Below, in pieces: positions 1 through 6,590 of a stretch of DNA of 7,058 nt (its first letter is position 1; each line of letters begins with the position of its first letter). Source of the DNA: JAZKFT01 sp043760535 (GTDB lineage Bacteria > Bacteroidota > Bacteroidia > Chitinophagales > Chitinophagaceae). The stretch covers positions 1 through 7,058 of the forward strand of contig JAYUOV010000003.1 of the NCBI GenBank assembly GCA_043760535.1. The letters are read 5' to 3'. The notes beneath the pieces are model-generated. The model made no database searches and was not told where the DNA came from. It was given only the letters and a program-made list of their open reading frames with translations. Position numbers and translations under genes: made by a program.

Positions 1-1
1 T

Positions 2-667
2 GGCAGTACGCTTACGGCACAGCAGCCCATGAACAACATTAGCAGGGTAACCATACAAACCCTGGCGGCTGTACTTGGCGGCACACAAAGCCTGCACACA
101 AACGGATACGATGAAGCCCTTAGTTTGCCCACAGAGGAAGCCGCAAGAATAGCCCTTCGTACACAACAGATTGTTGGTTTCGAAAGTGGTGTGGCCGATA
201 CAGTGGACCCATTGGCTGGCAGCTACTTTGTGGAAGCTCTTACCAACGAAGTAGAAACTAAATCGCTGGAACTTATGGCCAAAATAGATGCCATGGGTGG
301 TAGCGTAGCCGCCATAGAACAGGGTTTTATACAAGACGAAATAGCACGAAGTGCCTACGAATACCAGCGGCAAATAGAAAACGGCGAAAAGGTAATAGTA
401 GGTGTAAATAAATTTACGGTGGATAAAGAAATACCTATACCCGGCTTTAAGATTGATGATAGTATAAGACAGGTGCAAAGCGAAAAACTGGTTAGCTTAA
501 GAGCCCGGCGGAGTGCTGAAAAAGTAACCGCATGTTTAGCTGCCATACATAACGCAGCATTGGGTTGCGATAACCTAATTCCACTTGTAATTACTGCCGT
601 AGAAAACAACTGTACATTAGGAGAAATTTCTGATGTGCTGAGATCTGTTTTTGGGGAACACAAGTAA
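2..667 (+). CDS. Methylmalonyl-CoA mutase catalytic (large) subunit, 3' part
   Basis: C-terminal 221 residues of an acyl-CoA mutase of the methylmalonyl-CoA mutase family, which interconverts methylmalonyl-CoA and succinyl-CoA using adenosylcobalamin. The frame is open from base 2, so the gene starts upstream; the first ATG (29) is internal. Visible family landmarks are LTAQQPMNN at the left edge, the TQSLHTN substrate/cofactor motif (about 83-103), DPLAGSYFVE (about 215-240), IVGVNKF (about 390-415) and the closing CTLGEISDVLRSVFGEHK. In single-chain mutases GEHK is followed by a linker and a B12-binding domain with DxHxxG. Here a TAA follows at once, so the chain is the catalytic half only and the cobalamin domain must be a separate polypeptide, as in other split or heteromeric mutases. 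That partner is not in the window. Substrate choice (methylmalonyl, isobutyryl or another acyl-CoA) cannot be settled from this portion. Confidence 0.93.
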   Translation, partial: GSTLTAQQPMNNISRVTIQTLAAVLGGTQSLHTNGYDEALSLPTEEAARIALRTQQIVGFESGVADTVDPLAGSYFVEALTNEVETKSLELMAKIDAMGGSVAAIEQGFIQDEIARSAYEYQRQIENGEKVIVGVNKFTVDKEIPIPGFKIDDSIRQVQSEKLVSLRARRSAEKVTACLAAIHNAALGCDNLIPLVITAVENNCTLGEISDVLRSVFGEHK

Positions 668-731
668 TACTAGCCTTTAGTAACTAATTATTGGCAATTC
701 AATATCCAGGTAGGCTTTGTTAATCCATAAA

Positions 732-745
732 GCCATAGCTATGGC
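732..745. repeat. 14-bp perfect palindrome
   Basis: gccatag directly followed by its reverse complement ctatggc, with no loop, 64 bases after the mutase stop. With no spacer it is a poor terminator hairpin. It could be a protein-binding dyad or part of a dispersed repeat that extends towards 850. Function unknown. Confidence 0.5.
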
Positions 746-812
746 AGTTTTGATAGCGTAGTATTTCTTTTTTAACCCAGCGAAAACCATACCCAGATGG
801 GGCGACATTGGC

Positions 813-850
813 GAACGATGTAAATCCCGTAGCATTACGGGACTCCGTTC
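813..850. repeat. Two-part hairpin, possible bidirectional terminator or intergenic repeat
   Basis: The inner stem is tcccgta (825-831) with tacggga (836-842), a perfect 7 bp closed by the tetraloop gcat. The outer stem is gaacg (813-817) with cgttc (846-850). It lies between two convergent gene ends, where a bidirectional terminator would be expected. No long T tract follows closely on either strand; cttttt on the + side begins about 20 bases later. A dispersed structured repeat is an equally good explanation. Confidence 0.5.
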
Positions 851-986
851 AACTGTGTGCTACTATGAGGCTTTTTAGATTGCGAATAACAAGCGGTTTC
901 AGATCAAAGGGTAAGGAGTTCTGAAACTATTGAACCCTACCCTATCGTGCAAAATGCCCCCAAAGACAAATGACCGCTGACCCGTT

Positions 987-1928
987 TTATTTTGAAGCGT
1001 ATTGCTTCATTTCTCTTTTCGCCGTACCATCGGCATACAGTTCCATTACCGCATAAGCCGGGGCAAATTCCTGAAAAGAACCTCCCCACCAATTACCGCT
1101 TACAGCACCATTGCAGAAATACTGTACGCCGAGATAATCCACTTCATCTTGCAAATGAACATGGCCGCTGATGCAAACCCTTACCTGCGGGTATTTGCTA
1201 AACAATTTTTTTATCCGTAGAAAATCGGTGTGCATCAGGTTGCGTTGAATTTTAAGGTCTCCATTGGCTTCGGTTTTATCAAAAAACAAACCTGCACAAA
1301 TAGATAATATGGGTATATGGCTAACTACGCAAACAAATTCATCTGCCGGAATGGTTTGTAATTCCTGAGCCAGCCAGTCGTATTGTTCTTCGTCCAGCTT
1401 GCCTATATAACCGCCTGCAGGATTCAGTTGTGTGCTATCCAACACTATAAAATGCCAGTTACTTTTAATGAAACGATAGTACCGTTTTGGCATCGCCAGT
1501 TCTTCCACCACCCAAACTTTTCCATACAGCCTGTCTTGCTGCTGCACTGCATTTTCTTTTATAAACCAGCCCCATATATCGTGGTTGCCAATAGCATGGT
1601 TGATGGGCAAACTATTTTCCTGTTGCAGTATTTTTTTATAGAGATCAAACTGGGTTTGGGTCTTTGCCCTATCGGCATTTAGGGCATCCATAATCATGTC
1701 GCCGCTGTTCATTATAAACTCCACTTTGGGTTTCAGTTGCTGCAGATGGTGCAGGGCATCTGCCATTCCTTTTTCTGGTATGGCACCGGGTTTTATGTGT
1801 ACATCGGTAATGTGGGCAAAACGAACGGCTGGCTTGTTATGTTTGGGGGCGGCCAGTAATCCGGTTGCAGGAATAATGCTGGCAGCACCAGTGATGGCAG
1901 ATAGGTTGAGGAAGTTGCGGCGGTTCAT
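987..1928 (-). CDS. Exported calcineurin-like metallophosphoesterase
   Basis: A 313-residue protein of the calcineurin-like (Icc/CpdA-type) phosphoesterase superfamily, predicted to hydrolyse phosphomono- or diesters with a two-metal centre. All five metal-site blocks are present in order: D42-V-H44, G76-D77, G114-N115-H116-D117, H204 in SHIP, and G255-H256-V-H258. The N-terminus MNRRNFLNLSAITGAAS has twin arginines followed by x-F-L and a hydrophobic stretch ending LLAA-P. This suggests Tat export to the periplasm and cleavage near residue 27. The frame stays open upstream to 2057, but those 43 residues are a low-complexity translation of the hairpin repeats, so I start at the ATG at 1928. 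A TAAATTTA box (7/8 to TAnnTTTG) lies just upstream. The gene follows the amylase gene on the same strand but is separated by 259 bp of repeats, so co-transcription is doubtful. The substrate cannot be named. Confidence 0.9.
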   Translation of the reverse strand: MNRRNFLNLSAITGAASIIPATGLLAAPKHNKPAVRFAHITDVHIKPGAIPEKGMADALHHLQQLKPKVEFIMNSGDMIMDALNADRAKTQTQFDLYKKILQQENSLPINHAIGNHDIWGWFIKENAVQQQDRLYGKVWVVEELAMPKRYYRFIKSNWHFIVLDSTQLNPAGGYIGKLDEEQYDWLAQELQTIPADEFVCVVSHIPILSICAGLFFDKTEANGDLKIQRNLMHTDFLRIKKLFSKYPQVRVCISGHVHLQDEVDYLGVQYFCNGAVSGNWWGGSFQEFAPAYAVMELYADGTAKREMKQYASK

Positions 1929-1975
1929 GGTGGTAGGTTTTGGGTATAAATTTAGAGAAAGCGCAACTTTATTTT

Positions 1976-2065
1976 TCACCATGGTCTGTGTCCTCAAAGA
2001 CCACGAACTTGATGACTTTTTCGCCGTGGACGGTGTCCTCACCGACCACGAATCCAATGACTTTC
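1976..2065. repeat. Two 45-bp direct repeats, each a hairpin
   Basis: Units start at 1976 and 2021 with a 45-base period, sharing blocks such as gtgtcctca, gaccacgaa and aatgac/gatgac. Each folds. Unit 1 pairs tggtct (1982-1987) with agacca (1998-2003). Unit 2 pairs cgtgg (2025-2029) with ccacg (2046-2050) and cggt (2031-2034) with accg (2041-2044) around a gtcctc loop. The stems differ in sequence but both pair, so the changes are compensated. They sit in the 5' leader of the phosphoesterase gene. Confidence 0.75.
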
Positions 2066-2134
2066 ATTATGTGTGGCCATTAAGTAAAATGGCATCAAAT
2101 TACATCTCCATAATTGGTAACAGGTTCACAATCA

Positions 2135-2177
2135 GTAGTTGGTGAGGATGCCTACCACGGTGGCTGAAGGCGTCCAC
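2135..2177. repeat. Further diverged copies of the GTGG...GAGGAC...CCAC hairpin
   Basis: Positions 2135-2160 on the + strand match the minus-strand reading of the unit-2 hairpin (GTGGTCGGTGAGGACACC...) at about 21 of 26 positions. This copy is therefore inverted relative to the pair at 1976-2065. A shorter related hairpin follows, gtgg (2160-2163) with ccac (2174-2177) around a GAAGGC-containing loop. Together they fill the space directly after the amylase stop codon and might act as its 3' end structure. Confidence 0.45.
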
Positions 2178-2187
2178 ATTACAAAAC

Positions 2188-3569
2188 TTAGTACTCATAC
2201 ACCACATAACCCCAGGGTTTAATCTTCCAATCGGTGCCTTTTAGCGGTTCTTTTGTACCCATAAATACATTGTATGGTTCACCTTGCAAAGATGTGTCGG
2301 TTACTTTAATAGTTTGTTCTTTTGCCGATAGGTTTAATATCACAAAAACCATTTTACCACCAGCCTCTCTAACATAGGCGTACAGCGCTTTTTCGTCGCC
2401 TACTAGTACTTTTTTAAACGAAGCATTGGCCGCTAAAGCCGGGTTACTGCTGCGAAGTTTTTGCAAAGTGGTATATAATTTGGCACGTTGAAATTTAGCA
2501 AAACTGATAGTGTCTTTGTAAAAGAAACTAATGCTGTCTAAAAAGGGTTCTTCCTGGTCGCTATACACCAGCGGAACCGTATTTTTCATAGTTTGAGTAA
2601 ACACTGCAAAGGATGCATGCTTTGCTCCGGGCATGTTGGCATAGTCGGCCTTGTTCCAGCTATTCTCTTTGTGGTTACTGGTAAAATACATGGGGATAGC
2701 ATTGGCCGGATAGGCACTATCATATTTAGAAAGTACACTATCCAGACTATTGGCTGTGCTTTTGCCTGCGGCAATATCCACCATTTTATGAAAAATTTCC
2801 CAAGGGTAATAAGCATCAAAACCGCTTTTGAGCAAGTAAGGCCTGTCGCCTTCGGCCAGCATAAAAATTTGTTTCATTTTGCGCAACTGTGGTATGCATT
2901 TTGCCCAAAAAGTTTCGGGTACATTCCAGGCCACATCGCAGCGGCAGCCATCAATATCTGTATCGGCTATCCAGTATTTCATGGCGTTAATCATGCTTAT
3001 TTCCATTACCGGATTTTTATAATAGAGTTGGCGGGTATCCGTCCAGTCGAAGGGTATTGCGGGCTTGCCGGCGGCACTGTCTTTAATAAAAAATCCCGGG
3101 TGTTGTGTTACCCAATTATGGTCGGCACCGGCATGGTTGGGCACCCAGTCTATAATTACTTTCGTAGCTCTTTCATGGGCATGTTTTGCCGGGGTTTTCC
3201 AATCTTCAAGGGTTCCAAATTCGGGGTTTACAGCGGTGAAGTAGGCTACAGCATAATGGCTGCCCATAGCGCCTTTGCGGTCTAATTTACCAATGGAATT
3301 AATGGGCATAAACCAAAGTGTTTGCACACCCATGTCTTTTAACCGGTCGAGGCTTTTTTTCAAAGGCTTTAAAAGTGCCTTCTGGTGTGTACTGCCGTAC
3401 GTTTACTTTATATACGTTGCCCTGCATGATCCAGTCGGGGTGGCCGTCTATCATTTTGGCTTCGGTAGATTTTCCTTCCTTTTGTTCGCTTTCTTTAGGC
3501 GTTAATTTACAGGAAGAAAAAGATGGCAGCAGCCAGCAATACAGCACAAGGCTTTAAAATGGTAGGCAC
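2188..3569 (-). pseudogene. GH13 alpha-amylase-family lipoprotein, frameshifted, atypical active site
   Basis: Glycoside hydrolase family 13 enzyme, expected to cleave alpha-glucans outside the cytoplasm. The main reading block (3363-2188, 391 residues numbered from 3363) has GH13 regions I DWVPNH (72-77), II GCRCD with nucleophile D143, and III LAEGD with acid/base E171. Region IV reads SNHKENS, with K232 in place of the third catalytic Asp (normally NHD). It ends in a small beta domain closing in WGYVVYEY. The N-terminal part, WIMQGNVYKVNVRQYTPEGTFKAFEK, lies in another frame (to 3547). The two join cleanly if the A7 run (+ strand T7, 3354-3360) is read as A6. A second shift is likely at the minus-strand T5 (3517-3521). 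Read as T4, it joins FSSCK to an upstream KPCAVLLAAA stretch and gives a proper lipoprotein signal starting at GTG 3569 (or ATG 3620). The remaining frame is long and intact, so the lesions are recent or are sequence errors. With the frames restored, length would be about 460 residues. Confidence 0.75.
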
Positions 3570-3660
3570 ATCGTTATAGATCTGCTCTAAAACTAACGGA
3601 AAATTAAGTGCTGATGGCATTTTAATGTGTAACTTTTATAGATAAGTAAAATAAGGAATT

Positions 3661-3816
3661 AGCGTAAGGGATAGTAATGTAAAGCCCGTAACGCCGCCAA
3701 TGCTTGCCGGAAAAGCGAAGCTGACCTGACTGTATGCGGCGGCGGACTTGGAATGGATAGCCCGACCCCGCCAGCTTTCTGATATGCAATTAAAAAGGGT
3801 TTCGGCGGGGTTACGC
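3661..3816 (+). ncRNA. Candidate structured intergenic element
   Basis: Three nested or serial pairings are visible: cgccgcc (3692-3698) with ggcggcg (3738-3744); accccgcc (3765-3772) with ggcggggt (3804-3811); and gcgtaa (3662-3667) with ttacgc (3811-3816), which brackets the block but competes for base 3811. The order gggatag ... gccgcc ... cggacttgga ... ggatagcccg resembles a type of structured element I have seen repeatedly between genes in Bacteroidota. I cannot give it a secure Rfam name. Its composition is clearly richer in GC than the flanking AT-rich DNA. The strand is assigned from that resemblance only. It could be a transcribed RNA, a dispersed repeat or a 5' leader structure. 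Confidence 0.45.
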
Positions 3817-3849
3817 CCTAAATTAAATATAAATGAGGAAGCATAACAA

Positions 3850-3986
3850 GGTGCATTTAAAATTGTAGCATATTTAAATTTTTTTTAAATACGAATGAAA
3901 GAAAACTGAGAGGCGCACCTTACTTGCCACAATTATGTCGGGCAGGTGAAAGAGGCGAAAAAGAATGAAACAATTTTAAATGCACC
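3850..3986. mobile_element. MITE-like element, copy 1 (137 bp)
   Basis: Bounded by a perfect 17-bp inverted repeat: ggtgcatttaaaattgt (3850-3866) and its reverse complement (3970-3986). The 103-bp interior has no open frame of note. Its core (about 3892-3937) aligns with the reverse complement of the copy at 6591-6724. Shared blocks include GAA-ACTGA, CGC, CTTG and ATTATnTCGGG. I see no target-site duplication. The ATG at 3980, which lengthens the dioxygenase frame, lies inside the right terminal repeat and is unlikely to be a real start. Confidence 0.6.
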
Positions 3987-4048
3987 CATTACTGTTTAGG
4001 TGCTTTATTTTTTTAAACAAAACCTATGTTTACCCCAAACATTGCCAA

Positions 4049-5089
4049 ATGAATAAACCCCAATATTATAGCGACTATCTGGAACTGGATAAAATACTCG
4101 ACGCACAGCATCCTGTAAGTTTTAATGAGCCTAACGACCCGGCACATGATGAGATGCTGTTCATCATCATCCATCAGGCTTACGAACTGTGGTTTAAGCA
4201 AATGATGCATGAAACGGAATCGGTGATTGCCATAATGCAGGAACCGGAAATGAACGACAACAGCCCGCAGATGCAGACGGTAGTACACCGCCTTAACCGT
4301 GTAAATACCATTATGAAAGTGCTGGTGCACCAAATGGATATTATGGAAACCATGACTTCGATGGACTTTCTGGATTTTAGGGATTTGCTAAGGCCTGCAT
4401 CGGGCTTTCAGAGCTGGCAGTTTAAAATACTGGAAGCCAGGCTGGGCCTGCAATTTGAACAGCGGCATGGGCAGCAATACTACACTTCTATACTTCGGCC
4501 AGCGTATGTGGAGCTGGTAAAAAAAGCAGAAAGCGAACCCAGCCTTTTGGCACTGATGAACAAGTGGCTGGAACGGATGCCATTTTTTAGTGATGGTGCT
4601 TTATGGAAAAATTTTGCACTCAATAACCCCGAACAAAACGATACCCATTCTTTTTGGATAGAATACCGCTATCGCCTGCAGCAAAGCCTTAGTGACGTGG
4701 AATCCAACACACTTCCTGCATTTGACAATTTGTTTTCGTCTGATGATGAAACGAGGAATCTTTCATCAACAGCCTGCCGAAGTGCCTTGTTTATTATGCT
4801 GTACAGGGGCTACCCTATTTTGCAACAGCCTTTTCAGCTAATAAATGCGGTGCTGGAACTAGATGAACAGCTAAGCACCTGGCGTTACCGCCACATGAAC
4901 ATGGTACACCGTATGATTGGCCAACGCATTGGCACCGGCGGCAGCAGCGGAAAAGACTACCTGAAAGGTGCCGCCGACAAGCATTACATTTTTAAAGAAT
5001 TTGCCCAGCTTACCAGTTTTTTAATAGAAAGAGGAAAGCTACCAAAGCTGAGCCTCGAAATGGAACGTAAGTTGGGTTTTGCTGTGTAA
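4049..5089 (+). CDS. kynA: Tryptophan 2,3-dioxygenase
   Basis: Heme enzyme that opens the indole ring of L-tryptophan with O2 to give N-formylkynurenine, the first step of the kynurenine route; cytoplasmic, normally a tetramer. The 346-residue chain carries the family signature throughout. IIIHQAYELWFKQ holds the distal-pocket His42. LDFRDLLRPASGFQSWQF has Arg111, the expected substrate-carboxylate ligand. WRYRHMNMVHRMIG has His282, which aligns with the proximal heme ligand (human His328), and GTGGSSG has Thr296 (human Thr342). I start at ATG 4049 (MNKPQYYSDYLELDK), where homology begins. The frame is open to 3980, but that ATG lies in an inverted terminal repeat and adds 23 unrelated residues. 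No other kynurenine gene is in the window. The permease follows after 59 bp on the same strand. Identity is firm. Confidence 0.96.
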   Translation: MNKPQYYSDYLELDKILDAQHPVSFNEPNDPAHDEMLFIIIHQAYELWFKQMMHETESVIAIMQEPEMNDNSPQMQTVVHRLNRVNTIMKVLVHQMDIMETMTSMDFLDFRDLLRPASGFQSWQFKILEARLGLQFEQRHGQQYYTSILRPAYVELVKKAESEPSLLALMNKWLERMPFFSDGALWKNFALNNPEQNDTHSFWIEYRYRLQQSLSDVESNTLPAFDNLFSSDDETRNLSSTACRSALFIMLYRGYPILQQPFQLINAVLELDEQLSTWRYRHMNMVHRMIGQRIGTGGSSGKDYLKGAADKHYIFKEFAQLTSFLIERGKLPKLSLEMERKLGFAV

Positions 5090-5133
5090 AAAATCTTATT
5101 TTTTTTCAAAAAACTATTTACGCAATTAGCCAT

Positions 5134-5141
5134 TAGTTTTG
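5134..5141 (+). promoter_or_regulatory. Possible -7 box (TAGTTTTG) at the permease start
   Basis: Full match to the Bacteroidota sigma consensus TAnnTTTG, ending 7 bases before the permease ATG at 5149. If used, transcription would begin at or next to the start codon and give a leaderless or nearly leaderless mRNA. No convincing TTTG -33 box is found 17-23 bases upstream, so the match may be chance in AT-rich DNA. Confidence 0.3.
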
Positions 5142-5148
5142 AAACCAC

Positions 5149-6378
5149 ATGAACTGGAGTGCCTACATAGCCCGAAAAATTATTACTGCTCCGCAGCAAT
5201 CGTTTTCAAAATTTATTATCAGGTTAAGCGTAGTGGCTACCGGCGTAAGTGTAGCAGCTATGCTTATTACGCTATGTTTGGTTAATGGTTTTCAAGAAAC
5301 GGTAAGCCAAAAAGTATTTAGCTTTTGGGGGCATATACATGTGGAGGAGTATAGCCAAAGCCGCAGCATTATGGCCGAGGAAGAAGGCTTTGCAGCAAAC
5401 GACAGCCTCAGCAATGCGATAGTACGAATACCGGGTGTGGTACATGTACAACCATTTGCTACCAAAAGTGCTATCCTAAAAAAAGACGAAACTTTTAATG
5501 GTGTTATTCTTAAAGGAATTGATGCTTCCTTCGATTGGAAACACTTTAATAGTTTTATGAAAAGTGGCGTTGGCATTGATTTAACCGACACTAGCTATAG
5601 CAGGCAAATAGTACTAAGCCAAAAAATGGCTAACGACTTTAAAATAAATATTAACGACACATTGCTCTTATATTTTTTGCGGAGCGAAAGCAATATCCAA
5701 TACCGTAAAGTAAAAGTGGCAGGCATTTTTAAAACCGGTATAGAAGAATACGATCAGAGTTTTGCTATGGCCGATATAAGGCTGCTTCGCAAAATGAATC
5801 TTTGGGATAGTAGCCGAATTGGTGGCTACGAAGTATGGGTAAATGATCTTAAAAATCTGGATACAGTTAATGAAAAGATATTCAATCTTTTGCCCAACGG
5901 GCTCAACAGCCAAACAATTAGGAAACAGTATCCAAACATTTTCGACTGGCTGGATGTGCAGCACCAAACCAAATGGATTGTAATTACAATTATGGCCATT
6001 GTAGCTATCATTAACCTGATAACATGCTTGTTAATATTGGTGCTGGAAAGAACAAAAATGGTGGGTCTTTTGCAATCTTTAGGCAGCGGCAATGGCTCTA
6101 TCCGAAAAATATTTTTATGGTATGCCTCTTATATAAGCTTAGTGGGTATTACGCTTGGCTGCTGCCTTGGGCTTGGTTTATGCTGGGCCGAAAACCAGTT
6201 TCATTTTTTAACAATGGACGAGGCTACCTATTATGTAAGCTACGCCCCGGTTGCATATAACTGGTTACAAATAGGTTTCGTTTTACTGGGCACTATGCTC
6301 ATTTGTTTTTTGGCATTAATACTTCCCTCCTATCTTGTGAGCCGCATTACACCGGTAAAGGCTTTGCGGTTTCAATAA
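5149..6378 (+). CDS. FtsX/LolC-LolE-type ABC transporter permease
   Basis: A 409-residue inner-membrane permease of the MacB/FtsX/LolE superfamily. It has the four-helix layout of this group. A cytoplasmic start (SFSKFIIRLS) leads into helix 1 (about 23-47), followed by a large periplasmic domain (about 50-272). Then come helix 2 (about 276-299), a cytoplasmic coupling loop (ERTKMVGLLQSLGS, 300-313), helix 3 (about 321-345), helix 4 (about 373-396) and the tail SRITPVKALRFQ. The N-terminal ARKI...SFSKFIIRLSVVATGVSVAAM pattern is that of the LolC/LolE-like branch, which extracts lipoproteins from the inner membrane with a LolD-type ATPase. No ATPase gene is in the window, so it must be supplied from elsewhere. 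The start at 5149 fits the family N-terminus. Assignment to lipoprotein transport, rather than another FtsX-like role, is inferred from sequence style only. Confidence 0.9.
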   Translation: MNWSAYIARKIITAPQQSFSKFIIRLSVVATGVSVAAMLITLCLVNGFQETVSQKVFSFWGHIHVEEYSQSRSIMAEEEGFAANDSLSNAIVRIPGVVHVQPFATKSAILKKDETFNGVILKGIDASFDWKHFNSFMKSGVGIDLTDTSYSRQIVLSQKMANDFKININDTLLLYFLRSESNIQYRKVKVAGIFKTGIEEYDQSFAMADIRLLRKMNLWDSSRIGGYEVWVNDLKNLDTVNEKIFNLLPNGLNSQTIRKQYPNIFDWLDVQHQTKWIVITIMAIVAIINLITCLLILVLERTKMVGLLQSLGSGNGSIRKIFLWYASYISLVGITLGCCLGLGLCWAENQFHFLTMDEATYYVSYAPVAYNWLQIGFVLLGTMLICFLALILPSYLVSRITPVKALRFQ

Positions 6379-6413
6379 GCAGTTGGCAGTTTTTTAGTTC
6401 GCAATTGGCAATT
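6379..6413. repeat. Degenerate GCARTTG heptamer repeats
   Basis: gcagttggcagtt (from 6379) and gcaattggcaatt (from 6401) are each a heptamer doublet, and the second differs from the first only by g-to-a changes. They start inside the last codons of the permease frame. Similar ggcagttggcagt tracts are common between Bacteroidota genes; function unknown. Confidence 0.45.
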
Positions 6414-6460
6414 CAGCTTGTTGGTGTTCTTTGCTTCGCCCTAGCTTAATTTGTGAACTA
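6395..6460 (+). terminator. Long-loop inverted repeat after the permease gene
   Basis: tagttcgcaa (6395-6404) pairs with ttgtgaacta (6451-6460) over 10 positions with one G-U pair, leaving a 46-base loop. It lies 17 bases after the permease stop and could mark the transcript end. There is no T tract after it, so terminator function is a weak call. Confidence 0.25.
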
Positions 6461-6590
6461 AAGGCCAATAAATACCCGGGTAATTAACGCCATATTTATA
6501 TACACAAAGAGCTGCTTGATTTAAAGCCTTATTGACTTAATGCCAGTTTAATTATTCACGATTTTGCCTTGCACAGTAAAATAAAGTAGT

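Larger units (their letters stand above)
668..986. other. Non-coding gap between convergent genes, palindrome-rich
   Basis: This 319-bp stretch lies between the 3' ends of the mutase gene (+) and the phosphoesterase gene (-). I see no convincing gene. It holds a 14-bp perfect palindrome (732-745), a strong two-part hairpin (813-850) and a weaker stem (896-902 with 921-927, gtttcag/ctgaaac). On the minus strand, two overlapping frames stay open through about 830-690 and encode peptides of about 37 residues or fewer. These have no recognisable family, and the palindromes run through them, so I treat them as non-genic or as part of a repeat. Confidence 0.6.
3570..4048. other. Divergent intergenic region (amylase <-> tryptophan dioxygenase)
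   Basis: About 480 bases separating two divergent genes, so promoters for both should lie here. Contents from left to right: the possible extended amylase start (ATG 3620 on the minus strand, in frame with the GTG at 3569), a GC-richer structured block (about 3661-3816), the inverted-repeat-bounded element (3850-3986), and about 60 bases of AT-rich leader before the dioxygenase ATG. TATGTTTA at 4025-4032 matches the Bacteroidota TAnnTTTG box at 7 of 8 positions and is the best promoter candidate for the dioxygenase. No clear -33 box goes with it. Confidence 0.55.

Noticed and set aside
1929..2057. 43-residue N-terminal extension of the phosphoesterase
   Set aside because: It is a translation of the 45-bp repeats (Ser/Thr/Lys-rich), and a twin-arginine signal starts cleanly at the ATG at 1928.
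1976..2065. CRISPR-like direct repeats
   Set aside because: There are only two adjacent 45-bp units with no unique spacers and no cas genes.
2076..2093. gccatt/aatggc hairpin as the amylase terminator
   Set aside because: It is a 6-bp stem without a T tract, about 95 bases past the stop; the nearer GTGG...CCAC hairpins are better candidates.
1696..2145. + strand open frame of 149 codons
   Set aside because: It is antisense to the phosphoesterase gene and runs into the hairpin repeats; the real gene carries all metal-site motifs on the other strand.
2593..3285. Long + strand open frame (230 codons) opposite the amylase gene
   Set aside because: It is antisense to an unmistakable GH13 coding region and its translation shows no family features.
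6024..6260. + strand open frame of 78 codons within the permease
   Set aside because: It is an out-of-frame shadow of the membrane segments of the permease gene.
6473..6482. Palindrome tacccgggta as an operator
   Set aside because: At 10 bp it is short, has no second copy and no close promoter, so it could easily be chance.
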